A DNA stretch of 64,000 bases from Valencia hispanica. Its lineage: Eukaryota > Chordata > Actinopteri > Cyprinodontiformes > Valenciidae. The notes under the pieces were generated by a model that worked only from the letters and a program-made list of their open reading frames with translations, was not told the origin of the DNA and ran no database searches. The stretch's first letter is position 1; each line of letters begins with the position of its first letter. Positions 1-12,300 of the stretch are shown here, piece by piece. The translations under genes and the position numbers were made by a program. Location: NCBI GenBank assembly GCA_963556495.2, contig OY747713.1:27903461-27967460 (forward strand), given 5' to 3'.

Positions 1-149
1 GTCAAAGATTGAAAGGTTATCATGCTGTTCATTTGACTTGTTCAGTTCCAGGGATAAAATATTCATTCTAGCCGAATGAGTTTTTTGTAAGTTATTATCA
101 CTTATGTGAAATCTCAGGGTATTTTAGTGATAGACAGAAGTTTACATAC

Positions 150-339
150 GTGGAGTCGATGGGCGTCCCATCCAGCAGGGTGCCGTTGTAGTGATATTTG
201 ATGAAGTCTCCCTTCTTGGTTTGCTTATCACATTCTTCAGGCTTGTAGATGAAAGTGACCTCTGTTTTATCTGACGGGTTGTGAAAGTCGATCATGTGAA
301 CGTCAAATACAAGCACAGCTGAACCAGGGATCTTAGAGC
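150..339 (-). CDS. fkbp9: fkbp9 coding exon 7: end of domain 3, first half of domain 4
   Basis: 190 nt. It encodes [19 protein letters not shown] and [20 protein letters not shown]. The acceptor is TTCAG and the donor GTATGT at 149. The next exon would lie left of position 1; bases 1-149 are intron. Confidence 0.93.
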
Positions 340-3300
340 CTGAAGGAAAGGTGGCAATCAAGGCACAAAAAGTTTAAGAATGTAATACTATGTTGAAGAA
401 ACATGTAAAAAAGGGCAATATTTTAAGCACAACACACAGACCTGTGCCCTCCTCTCCATAGGCGAGGTGTGGTGGGATGGTGATGGTCCTTCTCTCGCCA
501 ATGCAAACTCCAATGAGGCCCTCGTCCATGCCGGTGATCACGTACCCTCGACCCACATACGTGTCATAGGTGTGATTACGAGAGTAACTGGTAAACAGAT
601 AATAGAGTCATTGTGAGCAAAAATTAAAACAAGAGATATCCTTATCATTTTCAGTCCGATTATTATTTTTACACAATAATTGTGCCAAAGCACTTAAATG
701 AGAGGACCTCTGAAAGGACGATTTGATCAAAGGAGAATGTCACTCTAAATATTTTAATATTTCCACATGAATGGGCTGAGTGTTGTAGTAAAGTCACCAT
801 CTCTTGAGTCCAAGTCACGCTGGAGTCCTTAATGTTTGAGTCAAGTCACATAAGATTAGTCCAAGACGAGTCCAAGTCAAGTCGCTATAAGCCCTACAGG
901 CCAAGTCTAAGTCCAAGTCCCAAAAATAATCTTCCAGTCCAAGTTAAGCAATTATAACCCGAGAGCAAGTCAAAAATAAGAAAGCACAGTATAGATTGCA
1001 AGACTAAAATAATGGCAGCCAAACATGGTTTACAAGAAAAATGTACTTAATGCCAACTAAGCTATTACCAAGCTAACACTGTAGCATGTGTAAAAATAAT
1101 AAAGCATATTTAACAATAAGTAATCAACAAGTCACCCGTACTTACAAAGTTTTGGGAAGTTATTAAATTTGTCCTGTAATCTGACCTAATCGGCTACATA
1201 CTAGTTCTAACAAAAGCAATTTTACATGTCAGAGTGGGAGTCCAAGTCCAAGTCCTAAACCTACAAGTCCAAGTCATCTGCATGCTGATCAAGTCAAGTC
1301 ACAAGTCCCTTAAACGTGACTCAAGTCAGGACTTGGCTCATTAAGGGTTACATAAAGATGTGGGAGAAGGTAAGTTGAGGATTCTGGGATGGTTTGTATT
1401 TTGAACTCTCCAGCGAATGTATGGTAAGACACCATTATTATCAACCTAAGAAAGATAATGGAGAAAGAATGAATATGCTAATAAGAAAAAAAAGGAGGTG
1501 CTAAGAGGTTTGGTCTTCTCATGGGCAAACTGTATAAAAGCTGTGATCTAAGATGACTGTTATTCAACCCTGGGCTAACTCATGTTTTATGCTTCTGCCT
1601 GCTCTTATTTTGGGACTCCATTGAGACATCTTAGATAGATACTTTAAACTGTTACGTCACTGATGACACAGTGAGACTGGAATCAAGTTAAAGGTCGTCC
1701 AGTGACGACAAACAAATCAGAGAGGTCAGAAGTTTAAAGCAGAATTAGATTATAAAACAATATCTCAATCTTTTGTAGAGGTTATTTCACTGAACACTTG
1801 TGGGGGAAGCTGATTTGTGCTTGATTTGAACATGGAATCTTTCCTCTCTTTGCAACACATGTCTGAGTATATTTTCTGCTCTGTGAAGTCAACTGGGTGG
1901 ACTGTGAGGGACCCCAGAACGCTGGCACCAAAAGAGGAAAAAATGCACTGCTTTAGAGAAAGTTGAGAAATTTCACAAGAAGTTAGTTAATCCCAGGGTT
2001 GACTCACTTCTGTGTTTTGCCTGTTGTTTTGCATTGGCTGAATAAAGCTTTGCTTTGCTGTCTTCTGAAGATCTTTGTCTTCAGTCTGTTTTTTTCCAGT
2101 AGATAAAATATCTTTAACTTCTTGTTTTCACTTCATTTTATTTTGTTTTATAAAGAAACAAACAGCTGAAGACTGGGGCATGTACAAGAGAAAATAGCCA
2201 TTGTAATTGACATCAATAGTACCAGCGTCATAAAATGGGAATGGTACTACATGCAAGATACAAGGTAACTGCCACAGGCCTTTACATGTAAGAAATTCTC
2301 ATTTCATTTTTGCCACAGTCTCTCTCCTTTTTCCTTTTGAAGTTGCATTAAAAAGGTCAGTGTCTATAATACTTCTCCGCAGGGATTTGGCTGAAGTCAG
2401 CATGTATTACTTGCTTTTTTGCTGGCAATCTTCAATAAGTATTGTTGTGGTAGATACTGTACGTCCGAGGTCGTTCCATCCAAAAAGCTACGTGCAGGAA
2501 TGTGTGTTTGTGCCAGAGGAAGGACTCCAGCTGAATTATAAACATCTGAATATTGACAGACAGCTTTTAAATTCTACTCAAAATCTTGCATGTCAAACTG
2601 GACCAACAGTATGTTACTTGTAATGACACCTTCAGGTTTTCCTGGCTAAAAAAAAAAGAAAATCTACCACTATGTCCCACATTTAATAAAGGTAAAAGTG
2701 TTCGTTGCTTCCTCATACTGTAAGAACAGCACAAATCATCAAAAAAATATTACATCACAATTTTTTAACATCTGACAGAAATAATTAAGCCCATAGCTTG
2801 TATTTATGGTCTGGGAGGAAGCATGGGTGGAAGCATGGAACGCCAAACGACACTCCTATCACCTTATAAAAGTGAAAATTTCCAACCATCTCAGCCCCTT
2901 TTTTCAAGGTAAAACTTACCTTGCCTTTCCAAGCAGCCCAGAACAGGCTGTATTTTGGAATCTTAGTAAGGATAGTTTTTCCAAGGAATTATTTGAGTCA
3001 GGTATAACACTTGCATATCAAATAAGTTGAGGAAACCCAGAAATTAATTTCCCCTCAACAATTTCCCCTTTGAACATCTTGCAGATCACTGATCTATTTA
3101 GCAGTTCAAAAAAACCTACTAAGAAACGGCTGTTTATTCTGGTCAGAAGGAAATAGGTATACAGACTGAAAAGCAGTTTTCCAGAGTTTCTGGAAGAACA
3201 CAAGCTGCTATAATCTTTTATACCTTTCACACGCGCCTGGTGTGAGAAAAAAAAAAAAGAGATCACTCATTACCCAATCAAAGCAAAACACAGCAGCTGC

Positions 3301-6300
3301 ATCTGCAGACATTAAGGTTACAGACACATTCTCCTCTGTTAGACGCTCCTGTCTTTGCAAGATGTTCTAACAACAAGGTTGTTAGCGGCCTGCAGTTGTA
3401 GCGCCGCATAAAGACAGATTGCTTCTAAGAAGCATATGAGCAATAAGTATTTGGTTTAAGCACTCGGAGTATGCATGCATCCAATAAAACTAGAAGCAAA
3501 AACTAATATGATGATAAAGAGAAATATTATATTTTCCATTACACTGGTCAGAGTTTATGAAAATACATTTTGAGCTAAAAACATGAGAATCTCAGAAAAA
3601 AAGTAACCTGTAAAATATTTGAGACTGGGGCGGAGCTTCCCCTTGCTTCAGGACAACGACCCCAAACATTACAGCCTGAGCTACAATGGGATGGTTTAGA
3701 TAAAGGTCATTTAAGTCTTTTAATAAAATCCCGACATAAATCCAACAAAAGATTTGCGACAATTCTTGAACATTGATTTTCACAGATGCTCTCCAACCAA
3801 TCTGACTGAGCATGAGCTCAGAGAGAATTTTTTTTAGCCTCTAGATGGCCCAAGATCAAAGAAACTGTAAGAAGGAAAGTTGTAAATACATTTATTTTAG
3901 TTACTTATTAATATCATTCAGTTGTTATCATTTATTTTTGCTATATGCTTATGGAAAAGTATTGCATGCATAATGATATGGAAATGTGAAGACTGTTGTA
4001 TTCTACTTTTTTGAGGCTATTTTTTATTATGCAGTACATATGTTTTAATTATATCTTTTTTAAGCTTTAGAAGTAATAGGCCTGTTTATATTATTCAGGG
4101 TAGTAAAACATGACTCTGTTACCAGTATTTTATAGGGTTGAAGGTTTTAAGTAAACAAACTCTTGAGTAAAGATATGAATTGAAAGCAGGGAGGATCAGC
4201 TATAACTCTAATTCATGTTATAACCCAGTTCATGGTACGGTCAGGAGACCTGGAGAAAATAAATGACCTGTCAAGATGTAGAAGGAGGAGAGAGGAGTCA
4301 TGTGATATGTTCTTTGTTCTTTTGGAAATAAAAATGGTACAGCCTTGTAAGAGAGCGAGTCAGATTTTGTCTGGCTTCCATCTGCAGGTGCGTCCTTTTC
4401 AAACAAGATATCTGTTTGTGTGTGTTGTTTTACTCTCTGTCTCTCAGCTCTGGGTCTTATTTTGAAACAGTTCCCGCTGGGGTTTTGGAGTTCGGCGCCC
4501 CTCCCCTCTCTGAGTAGAAAAAAGCGAGTTCCAGAGCATACAATGAGAAGAAGCCGACAAGACCCAGATTTGTTTTAATATGCTTGGAGTATAAACATGT
4601 GCTCTGCACTCCTGAGCAGATAAGGAGGGGTCAACAAGATCATGATAGCCTCATGACCAGTGGAAAATACCAGGAATGTGGAGGAGGGCGGAACAACCTC
4701 TCATTAAGTATACATGTGTGCTGTGATGATACACCTTTCAGTGAATTCTGTACTGCTGTACTATTCACTCTTTGCTGCAAGTAAAATTCATTGAATACAC
4801 TGCTGGCTTCTGGTTCTCCTTGTGATCAGGTATATTTCTGTGTGTTACAGTTGTTACGGGTTTTAACCCTGACAGAAACTTGCGCCAAAAAAACTTGCAG
4901 CTACATGTTGAGCTTAGGTTTTTAGAAATGATTGACCAAGTAGAGCTGAAAACAAACATATGCCACACTTTTCAGAATGTCATTTGTATTTTCTGCATTG
5001 ATTTACATAACTGTGAAATGACTCAGGGTCACAGAAAAGATTTAAAGAAAACCCAGACAGAGGCACATGATGAGCAAACAGAAGTAAAATCTTAGTCATA
5101 AAGTTTTTTTTTATGTTAGTTGAAATCTATGTGTCTAGACAACATGTCATTTCTAATACTAGAAAAGGCAGCTCAGCAACCCCCCTCTCCCCCCAATGTT
5201 GTGATCTAATTGTAACGTTTGATTCCTTAACCATGAAAACATACATTTAGCAGCTGGATTCATTTCATTTCATATCATATCTAATTAGTTCAGTAGCTAT
5301 TCACAAAAATCTCTTTCTGTGTAATGGTAGGTGTTGGTTGAGACCCATAACCTACTTGGCGGAGGTAGTAATAAGGCATTCAGGATGAACAGGAAAAAAG
5401 TATTTAAGGTAATCAGTGTTTTGTTATGAAGTTGAGTTTAAGTTTCGTTTCATCGTGATGAGCAATATTTTATCTGCACAGAGCAATGCTGCCACCTTGT
5501 GGCCTTTAGGGGAAAAACATAATAATAAACTGATGAGCAGTCCTGTGGAAGCAGAGAGGAAAAACACAAACCTGGAATCAAAAAATGTTCCATCCAGGAG
5601 GCTGCCATTGTAGTGATAGCGCACAAAGTCCCCTGCCACCGTCTTCCTTGTGCAGGACTCAGGAACGACTTGATTAGTGACCGTGATTCCATCTCGAGGG
5701 TTATGAAGGTCCAACAGAACAACATCAAACACCAGAGACGCCTGTCCTGGGATGTCGCTACCTGAAGGTGAAAATTATGAAAATCACAGGAGTAAATTTA
5801 TTAATTCTGAGGAACTGGGAACTTTCCAGAGCAGAGAAAAGCTTGTATTCATTTTAAATTTGTCAAAACATAAATATTGGCAACTAACTACCAGTTATTC
5901 CTATGCTATAGAAATACAGATAAACAGACAAATATAGAATGTAACACATTTTCCTAAATATTTAAACACTAAGAATGTTAATAATATGATTAAGTATTAA
6001 AAAAGCTCCAGAGAGCTTCAGTGGTTTTGTGACTTTTTTGTGTGAGTATGTAGATAACTCAGTAATTCAAAAACTGTAATCAAAAACAAATGTTAGATTT
6101 TTTTTTATTCCGACAAGGAAAAAAAAGAAAAAGAAAAGTGAAATCACCTTTCTTGGTTGATGGCATCTTTTGCTGTAAGCCATCTAAGCACATGCACATG
6201 GCCTCACAAATCACCATTACTTTCTGTTCATGTTGGGCACATTTCATTCATTCAAGTATTAATGTGTTTTTATTATTTATTATTTGTGTATTTACTTTTT

Positions 6301-9300
6301 GTTTCAAGGTCTGAGAAGTTACGTTACACTGACAACTTGGGTTGGGTTCTTGTTCAAATTCAAAGTAAACATCTAAAAAAGCACACTAAACAGTAACAGT
6401 AAGATTTCAAGAAACCATCTAATGTGTTCGGAACCTCTACATATTGTAGTTTGGCCCTTAAAGTCTAGGAGCTGCTATGGGTCAGTGATCCTTTAACAAA
6501 ACACAAATACATTACAGAAATAAGAGTAAGAGTTCATTTTTTCATCTCTGTAAAATATGTGTTTTAAAAAGTAAACCACACTGTGGAAATGTGTTCATGA
6601 TAATTTCCCAAACAAAGAAATGGCTGGAGTTTCTTTCTTTTGAGAAGAAAACAACATGTTTGTAGTGAAGAAAATATATTAAATATGACTTTTTCCTCAA
6701 GGCTATAATGTCTGAAAACACAAAGTTTTAAAACTGCTCTCCCAGAAGAACATTGACTTAATGACAGGGTGAGCAACCAGTCCAGATCTAAATCAAACTG
6801 AAAGATAATTCTGTGAAAAAAGGATCCATTGTGCGATATGAACTGTCAGGCGGCTGCACAGGAAGGGTTAAACCTCACTGATAAAGCAAATTGTTAATGT
6901 CCAAGAATGCAAGATTTAGAGTATTTTCCCTGTTTTTGACCAGAGAAAACATGATCTTTCATTACAGCACCTCAACTTTTAGATTTCCAACATTTTCAAG
7001 ATTTATGTCCAAAAACACATCTTTCTTCTTTTTATTCTGATAGATTTAAGATCAGAGTTGCTGTCTTTGCACAGAGGAAATACCTGTTTCGCATTGGGAC
7101 ATAGATTGCCCTACAAAAGTACTCATAACCCTCGAGGTTTTCCCCATTTTGTCTTGCTACAACCACAGTCTTTAATATATTTTGTTGGATCTTGGTGGAA
7201 TATACAAAAATAAAGCACAAAGTGTGAACCCCCGTCCAATCTGACTGAGCTTTAGCTGTTCTGTAAAGAAGAATCTGCAAAAAAGAAAATTCAGGCTCTA
7301 TATCTTTAAACCTGGTAGAGACATACCATAAAAGTAAATCCAGCAAAAGGTGGTTCTACAAACTACTGACAAAGAGGGCCAGGATACAAATGAATGCCAC
7401 CCTTTCAGATTTGTATTTGTAAACAATATAGAAAATTTAGCATAATTTCCATTCCACTTCAGTTTTTTTGTAACAAAATGTTTTTAAAAAGTCCTAGGGA
7501 TAACTTTGCCAGACGTTGTTGAGGCATTTGTGCATACTGGCTTATTTGCAGAGGGAAATTTAATGCTGAAAGATTAACATTATTATGCAGGTTATGGATG
7601 AACACATGCAGAAATCCCAACAAATACTTTGATTTTATGTCAATTTAGATTTTATTAATTTATCATGTTGATACAAAAATATATTTGGCACATTTGGTTA
7701 GAACTTTGAGAATAAATGCACTAAATTACTTGCATGGTTTTCCGACCTGCTGACTAAGATGGGTGGATGGATGGATGGATGGATACTTAACATAAAGAGT
7801 TAAATTAGTTCAAAATGAGAGCAGACTTAAATATGCAATAGGTCAGAGAAATACAATCATATTTTTAAAGATTCATTTGTGGCAACATTTTAAATGGTCT
7901 GCAAATGAGTGTGGAGTGCCTTTTAATTTATTTTACAATAATCCATGTTAGTTTGTCTTGGAGGCTTTAAAGTATTAAAGAAACTAACAAATGTGGGGGA
8001 AAAAATGAGTTCCTATAGAAAGCTGCAAACACTGACCGTCTCCATTCTCTCCGTAGCCAAGTGATGGGGGCATTGTGATGATCCGCTGCTCTCCAACACA
8101 CATTCCCAGCAGTCCCTGATCCATGCCAGCGATCAGCCACCCAATCCCAACATATGTGTCATAGGTACGCAAGCGAGTGTGACTGTGACATAAAGGGACG
8201 AACATGAAGTCATATCTTCACACTGATGTGATTTATAAAAAATAAAAAAAACATTCAAAAATCTTGTAGGCCAAACCTTGAGTCAAAGAGTGTACCGTCC
8301 AGCAGGGTCCCATTGTAGTGATAACGTACAAAGTCAGAAACCTCCACCTTTCTGGAGCAGGTGGGAGGGGAGTAGTAGGTGTTGATCTGGACACCATCGT
8401 CGGGGTTCCACACGTCCAGCAGCAGAACATCAAAGTGGAGGATGGAGTCTGGAGGGATGATGTCGCCTGAAGAGGAGAACAGATCCATTTCTTGGCGTTC
8501 AACACAAGAACAGCATCAAAGTAATATGAGCTGACTGGTTTAATACTGCCTGTTTTGTTTTCTAATTTAACTTGGTTAATGCAGCAAGTAACAGATGACT
8601 GACATTAACAGACAAGTACAGTATAGCATGTATTTGTGTCAGTAGTTATATGCATCACAGGAGGAACATTAATTACATAACAAACAGCCATTCTGATAAT
8701 TCAATTTAGTATTAAGCATTTAAAAGGCTGAGTCCAATTAGAAACATTCTGGCATGGTGCAGAGACAAAGTATTTAACCCCCCCCCCCCCCCCCCCAGAT
8801 TTCTTTTGGTAATGTTTCGGATCATCAAACTAATTATAATATCAGACAAAGATAACCTACTAAAATATAAAAACTAGTGTTCAGATGATGATTTCATTTA
8901 TTAAGGGGGGAAAGGTTGCCAAACTAACCATTAGAATAAAGAGATCTCAAATAGAATGTGTCTCACTACATGAAGTAGGCCAAAACGTCTCCTTTTTATA
9001 GCTAGCTATTACTATTTTCTTATAGCAACCATTTCTTGCTTGAATGACCAGCTAGTTGAAATCACATTATTTATAAGAGTTTGAGATTTGAGCAATGTGT
9101 TTGTGAAAGCGTGAAATGGTCAATAAAAAAAGATTTCTGAGGATTCCTTTAAAAATAACATTTTAAGAGCAGTGTGTGGAGTAGAGGGGGCGCCCCATTA
9201 ACAGAGGCTATCAGTCTTTGATGCACCCGTCTGAGGTTCGATTTCCAACACCGAGACCTTAGCTTCACCTCTTCTCTTTCTCTGCCCATTTCTTGTCTGA

Positions 9301-12300
9301 TTACTGTCAATAAAGCCCACTAGAGCCACAAAAATCTTTAAAATAACATTAGAAGAATGATGCTTAGTATGTTAGAAAAAAAAGGTTTAAAAAAAAGTCC
9401 CTGTGATTGTTTAAAAGATGAAGGTAGTTCAAGAATCTCACCCTCATTCGCCTCTGTGCAGGAACAACAAAAGACTTCAACCAAAATAAGTGCTAAAACT
9501 TTAATCTTCCACCTAAGGAAAGAATCCAGCATGATTTCTCTGCCACCCAGGAGAACAATGAACATAAAAAATTTGTAGGGCACAGCTGGGGGAAAAAAGA
9601 AGAATCGACTTTCCTTAAAAGCAACATGCCCCTGGTAATTTGTCTGAAAAGCCAGAGAGGATTGGTTTTCTAAATTAATTACTGAGCACACGTTTTATCT
9701 CCTTGCTGTAGTTTAATGAATTATGTCTGACTCTGTTATATCAGAAAGACGTCACACCCTGTCTCTAACAGGAGGGCGCGCAGGGGGGAGTGGGCGCTAT
9801 TAAACCTTTGCTGGCGAGTTGGCAGTCTGTGTTGCTTCTGAAATATGTTGTCTTAGACTGGTGGGGTGAGGACACAGGTCTAACAAGCCCACACATGCCC
9901 CTCCCCTTTTATCTCTCATTATCTAAGCACTTGGTGCCAACACACAAATGACAAAGCAGTCTCAACATGTAAGCATTCCTTCATCATTGTAATTGTAAGC
10001 AGACAAGGGCACAAAGGCACTTCGGCCTGAACAATAGACCAGCTGGAGAGTTCATCTACATGAAGGTGAGGGCAGGACTCTGGCAGAAAGCAGCTTCCTC
10101 TCATCAGCTTCCTGGTCTGTGATGACTCTCTGACATCACTCTTCATGGATGATTGGGAACTGCCCACTTCCCCTGTGCACCAAAAGAGTCTAAAACAACA
10201 GCATTAAAACCGCATCTTCAGATTGTTATGATCCATCTCCGGATGATCTGTGTGTTTATAGTTTCGGATTAAAACCAGAGAAAATACAAAAAGCAGTTTT
10301 CAAATAATGATTTCATTTATTAAGGGAGTAAAGCCATCCAAAACAAACTGGCTCTAAGAAATAAAATTAATCACACCCTTAATACATCATAAATGACCCG
10401 TAATTACATTGTTTTCATTGAGTTCAATTTCACTAGCCACACACAGGTCTGATTACGCCAAAATCAACAAATCACTAAAGCAGAACCTGTCTGACAATAT
10501 GAAAAAGGTTTAATGATGTCATAGAACAAAGTCACTGACATCTGTCCGTCTCTAAAGTGTTCCAGTGAAACGCAGCGAGAGCCATTATCCACAAATTTAA
10601 AACATGGAACAATGATGAACCTTCCCAAGGGTGGGGGACAGAACCAAAATTACTCCGAGAGCGCATGGACGACTCATCCAGGAGGTCCCAAAATACCCAG
10701 AACAAAATCTAAAGCGCTGCATGACTCACTGGCCTCAGTTAAATTCAATGTTCATGATTTAACAGTAAAGAAGAGAGATTGGGCAAAAATGGCATCCATG
10801 GGACAACATCTTAACGATTGCTAAGACTTTTGGGATTTACTTTTGTGGGCTCATGAGACAAAGTGGGACTTTTTTGTAGTTGTGCATCCAGCTACATATG
10901 GGGTAAAAGTAACACAACATTTCAGAAAAAGAACATCATATTGATACTCAAACATGGTGGTGGTAGTTTGATAGCGTGGTATTGCTTTGCTCCTTCAGGA
11001 CTTGGATAACTAGTTGTAGAAATTGGAACAATAAAGGAGCCTATCTGGCCTTAAACTTAAGTATACCTGGGTTATGCAGCAGAACAATTATCCACAATTA
11101 TCCACCACAAAATTTAAGCTTAGTGGTGGTCTATTCAAAGTCTGGACTTCAATTCAACTGATACTGAGCCATGACCTTAAACAGACGGTTATGCACAATA
11201 ACTCCCCAGTCAGTGGTGCCAGTCATCACAACTGATGGCAACTGTTCCCGCCAAGGTTGGCACAACCAGTTGTTTGGTTTAGAGGGGAATTACTTTCTTA
11301 CAAATGGCTATGATAGTTTGGATAACTTGGTTATTAAATGAATTGTCATTTTTGTCTTCAAACAGGTTATCTTTGTCTGATATTAAAATTGACTTTCATG
11401 ATCTAAAGCATCTGAATGTGAAAAAAACAAAAAGCAAAATGAGAAGAAATTAACCAAGTTAATAAATCAAGTTATAAAGTTATTAATCATACCATATCCT
11501 TGTTTTCCATAGGCGAGGTGAGGAGGGATCTTCACCAGGCTCCTTTCATTGACACACATCCCCACCAGGGCTTTGTCCATCCCTTCAATCAGCTGCTTTT
11601 TCCCAACAAACACATTATATGTGCTGCCGCGATCGTAGCTTAAACAAAAACGCACCCAAGTTATAGTGACAACAACAAAATATTTCATGTTTAAAAGACA
11701 AATTTGATCCCAAAGGACATCCACTTCATTTATTGCTCACAGTAAATCTTTAGAAATGAGGATAAAACCCCATTTTTAAGAAACTCATTAATTCTTTTCA
11801 TGTTTATGTTTTAGCATCTTTGCCACTTGTCGTTTCAAAGGATACAGCCAGATAACCAAATGTATTTATGTCTCTTTAACTTTTTTCACATTTTGTCATG
11901 TTACAACCACAAGAATCAATGCGTCTCATTTGGATATTATATAGTAAACAAAGTAAGATCACAAAGTAGGACACAATTGTGAAGTTGAAGGAAAATGATT
12001 GAAAGAGAAGTTTAAAAGTTAAAATCATTAATGTGGTGTGCTTTTTTTAATTCAGTCCACTTCATCAACTTTCAAGTCTTCTCAAAAAATTCTCAATTAG
12101 ATTTAGGTCTGGATTTATGCCTGGGCTATGCTAAAACATAAATATGTTTTGATGAAAATTATTTAATTTTGGCTCTAGCTGTATGTCTCCAGACTCAAAT
12201 CTTTTTCAGCCTCTGACAGGTTTTCCTTCAGGATTGTTCCCCAATATTCTCTTTAACTCTAACCAGCTTCCCTAACCCCGTTGAATCCTGCCACCACTAC

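Larger units (their letters stand above)
588..5571. other. fkbp9 intron 6: noncoding with scattered repeats
   Basis: About 5 kb without a credible exon. It holds an AAGTC-rich repeat block (788-1345), AT-rich sequence, a possible LTR-like stretch around 4217-4873 (polyadenylation-like AATAAA near 4260 and 4329; ends not defined) and a Tc1-like fragment at 3600-3835. Short open frames here show no family motifs. Confidence 0.6.

Noticed and set aside
2360..2623. An 87-codon plus-strand frame in fkbp9 intron 6
   Set aside because: No homology recognised, AT-rich composition, no splice support.
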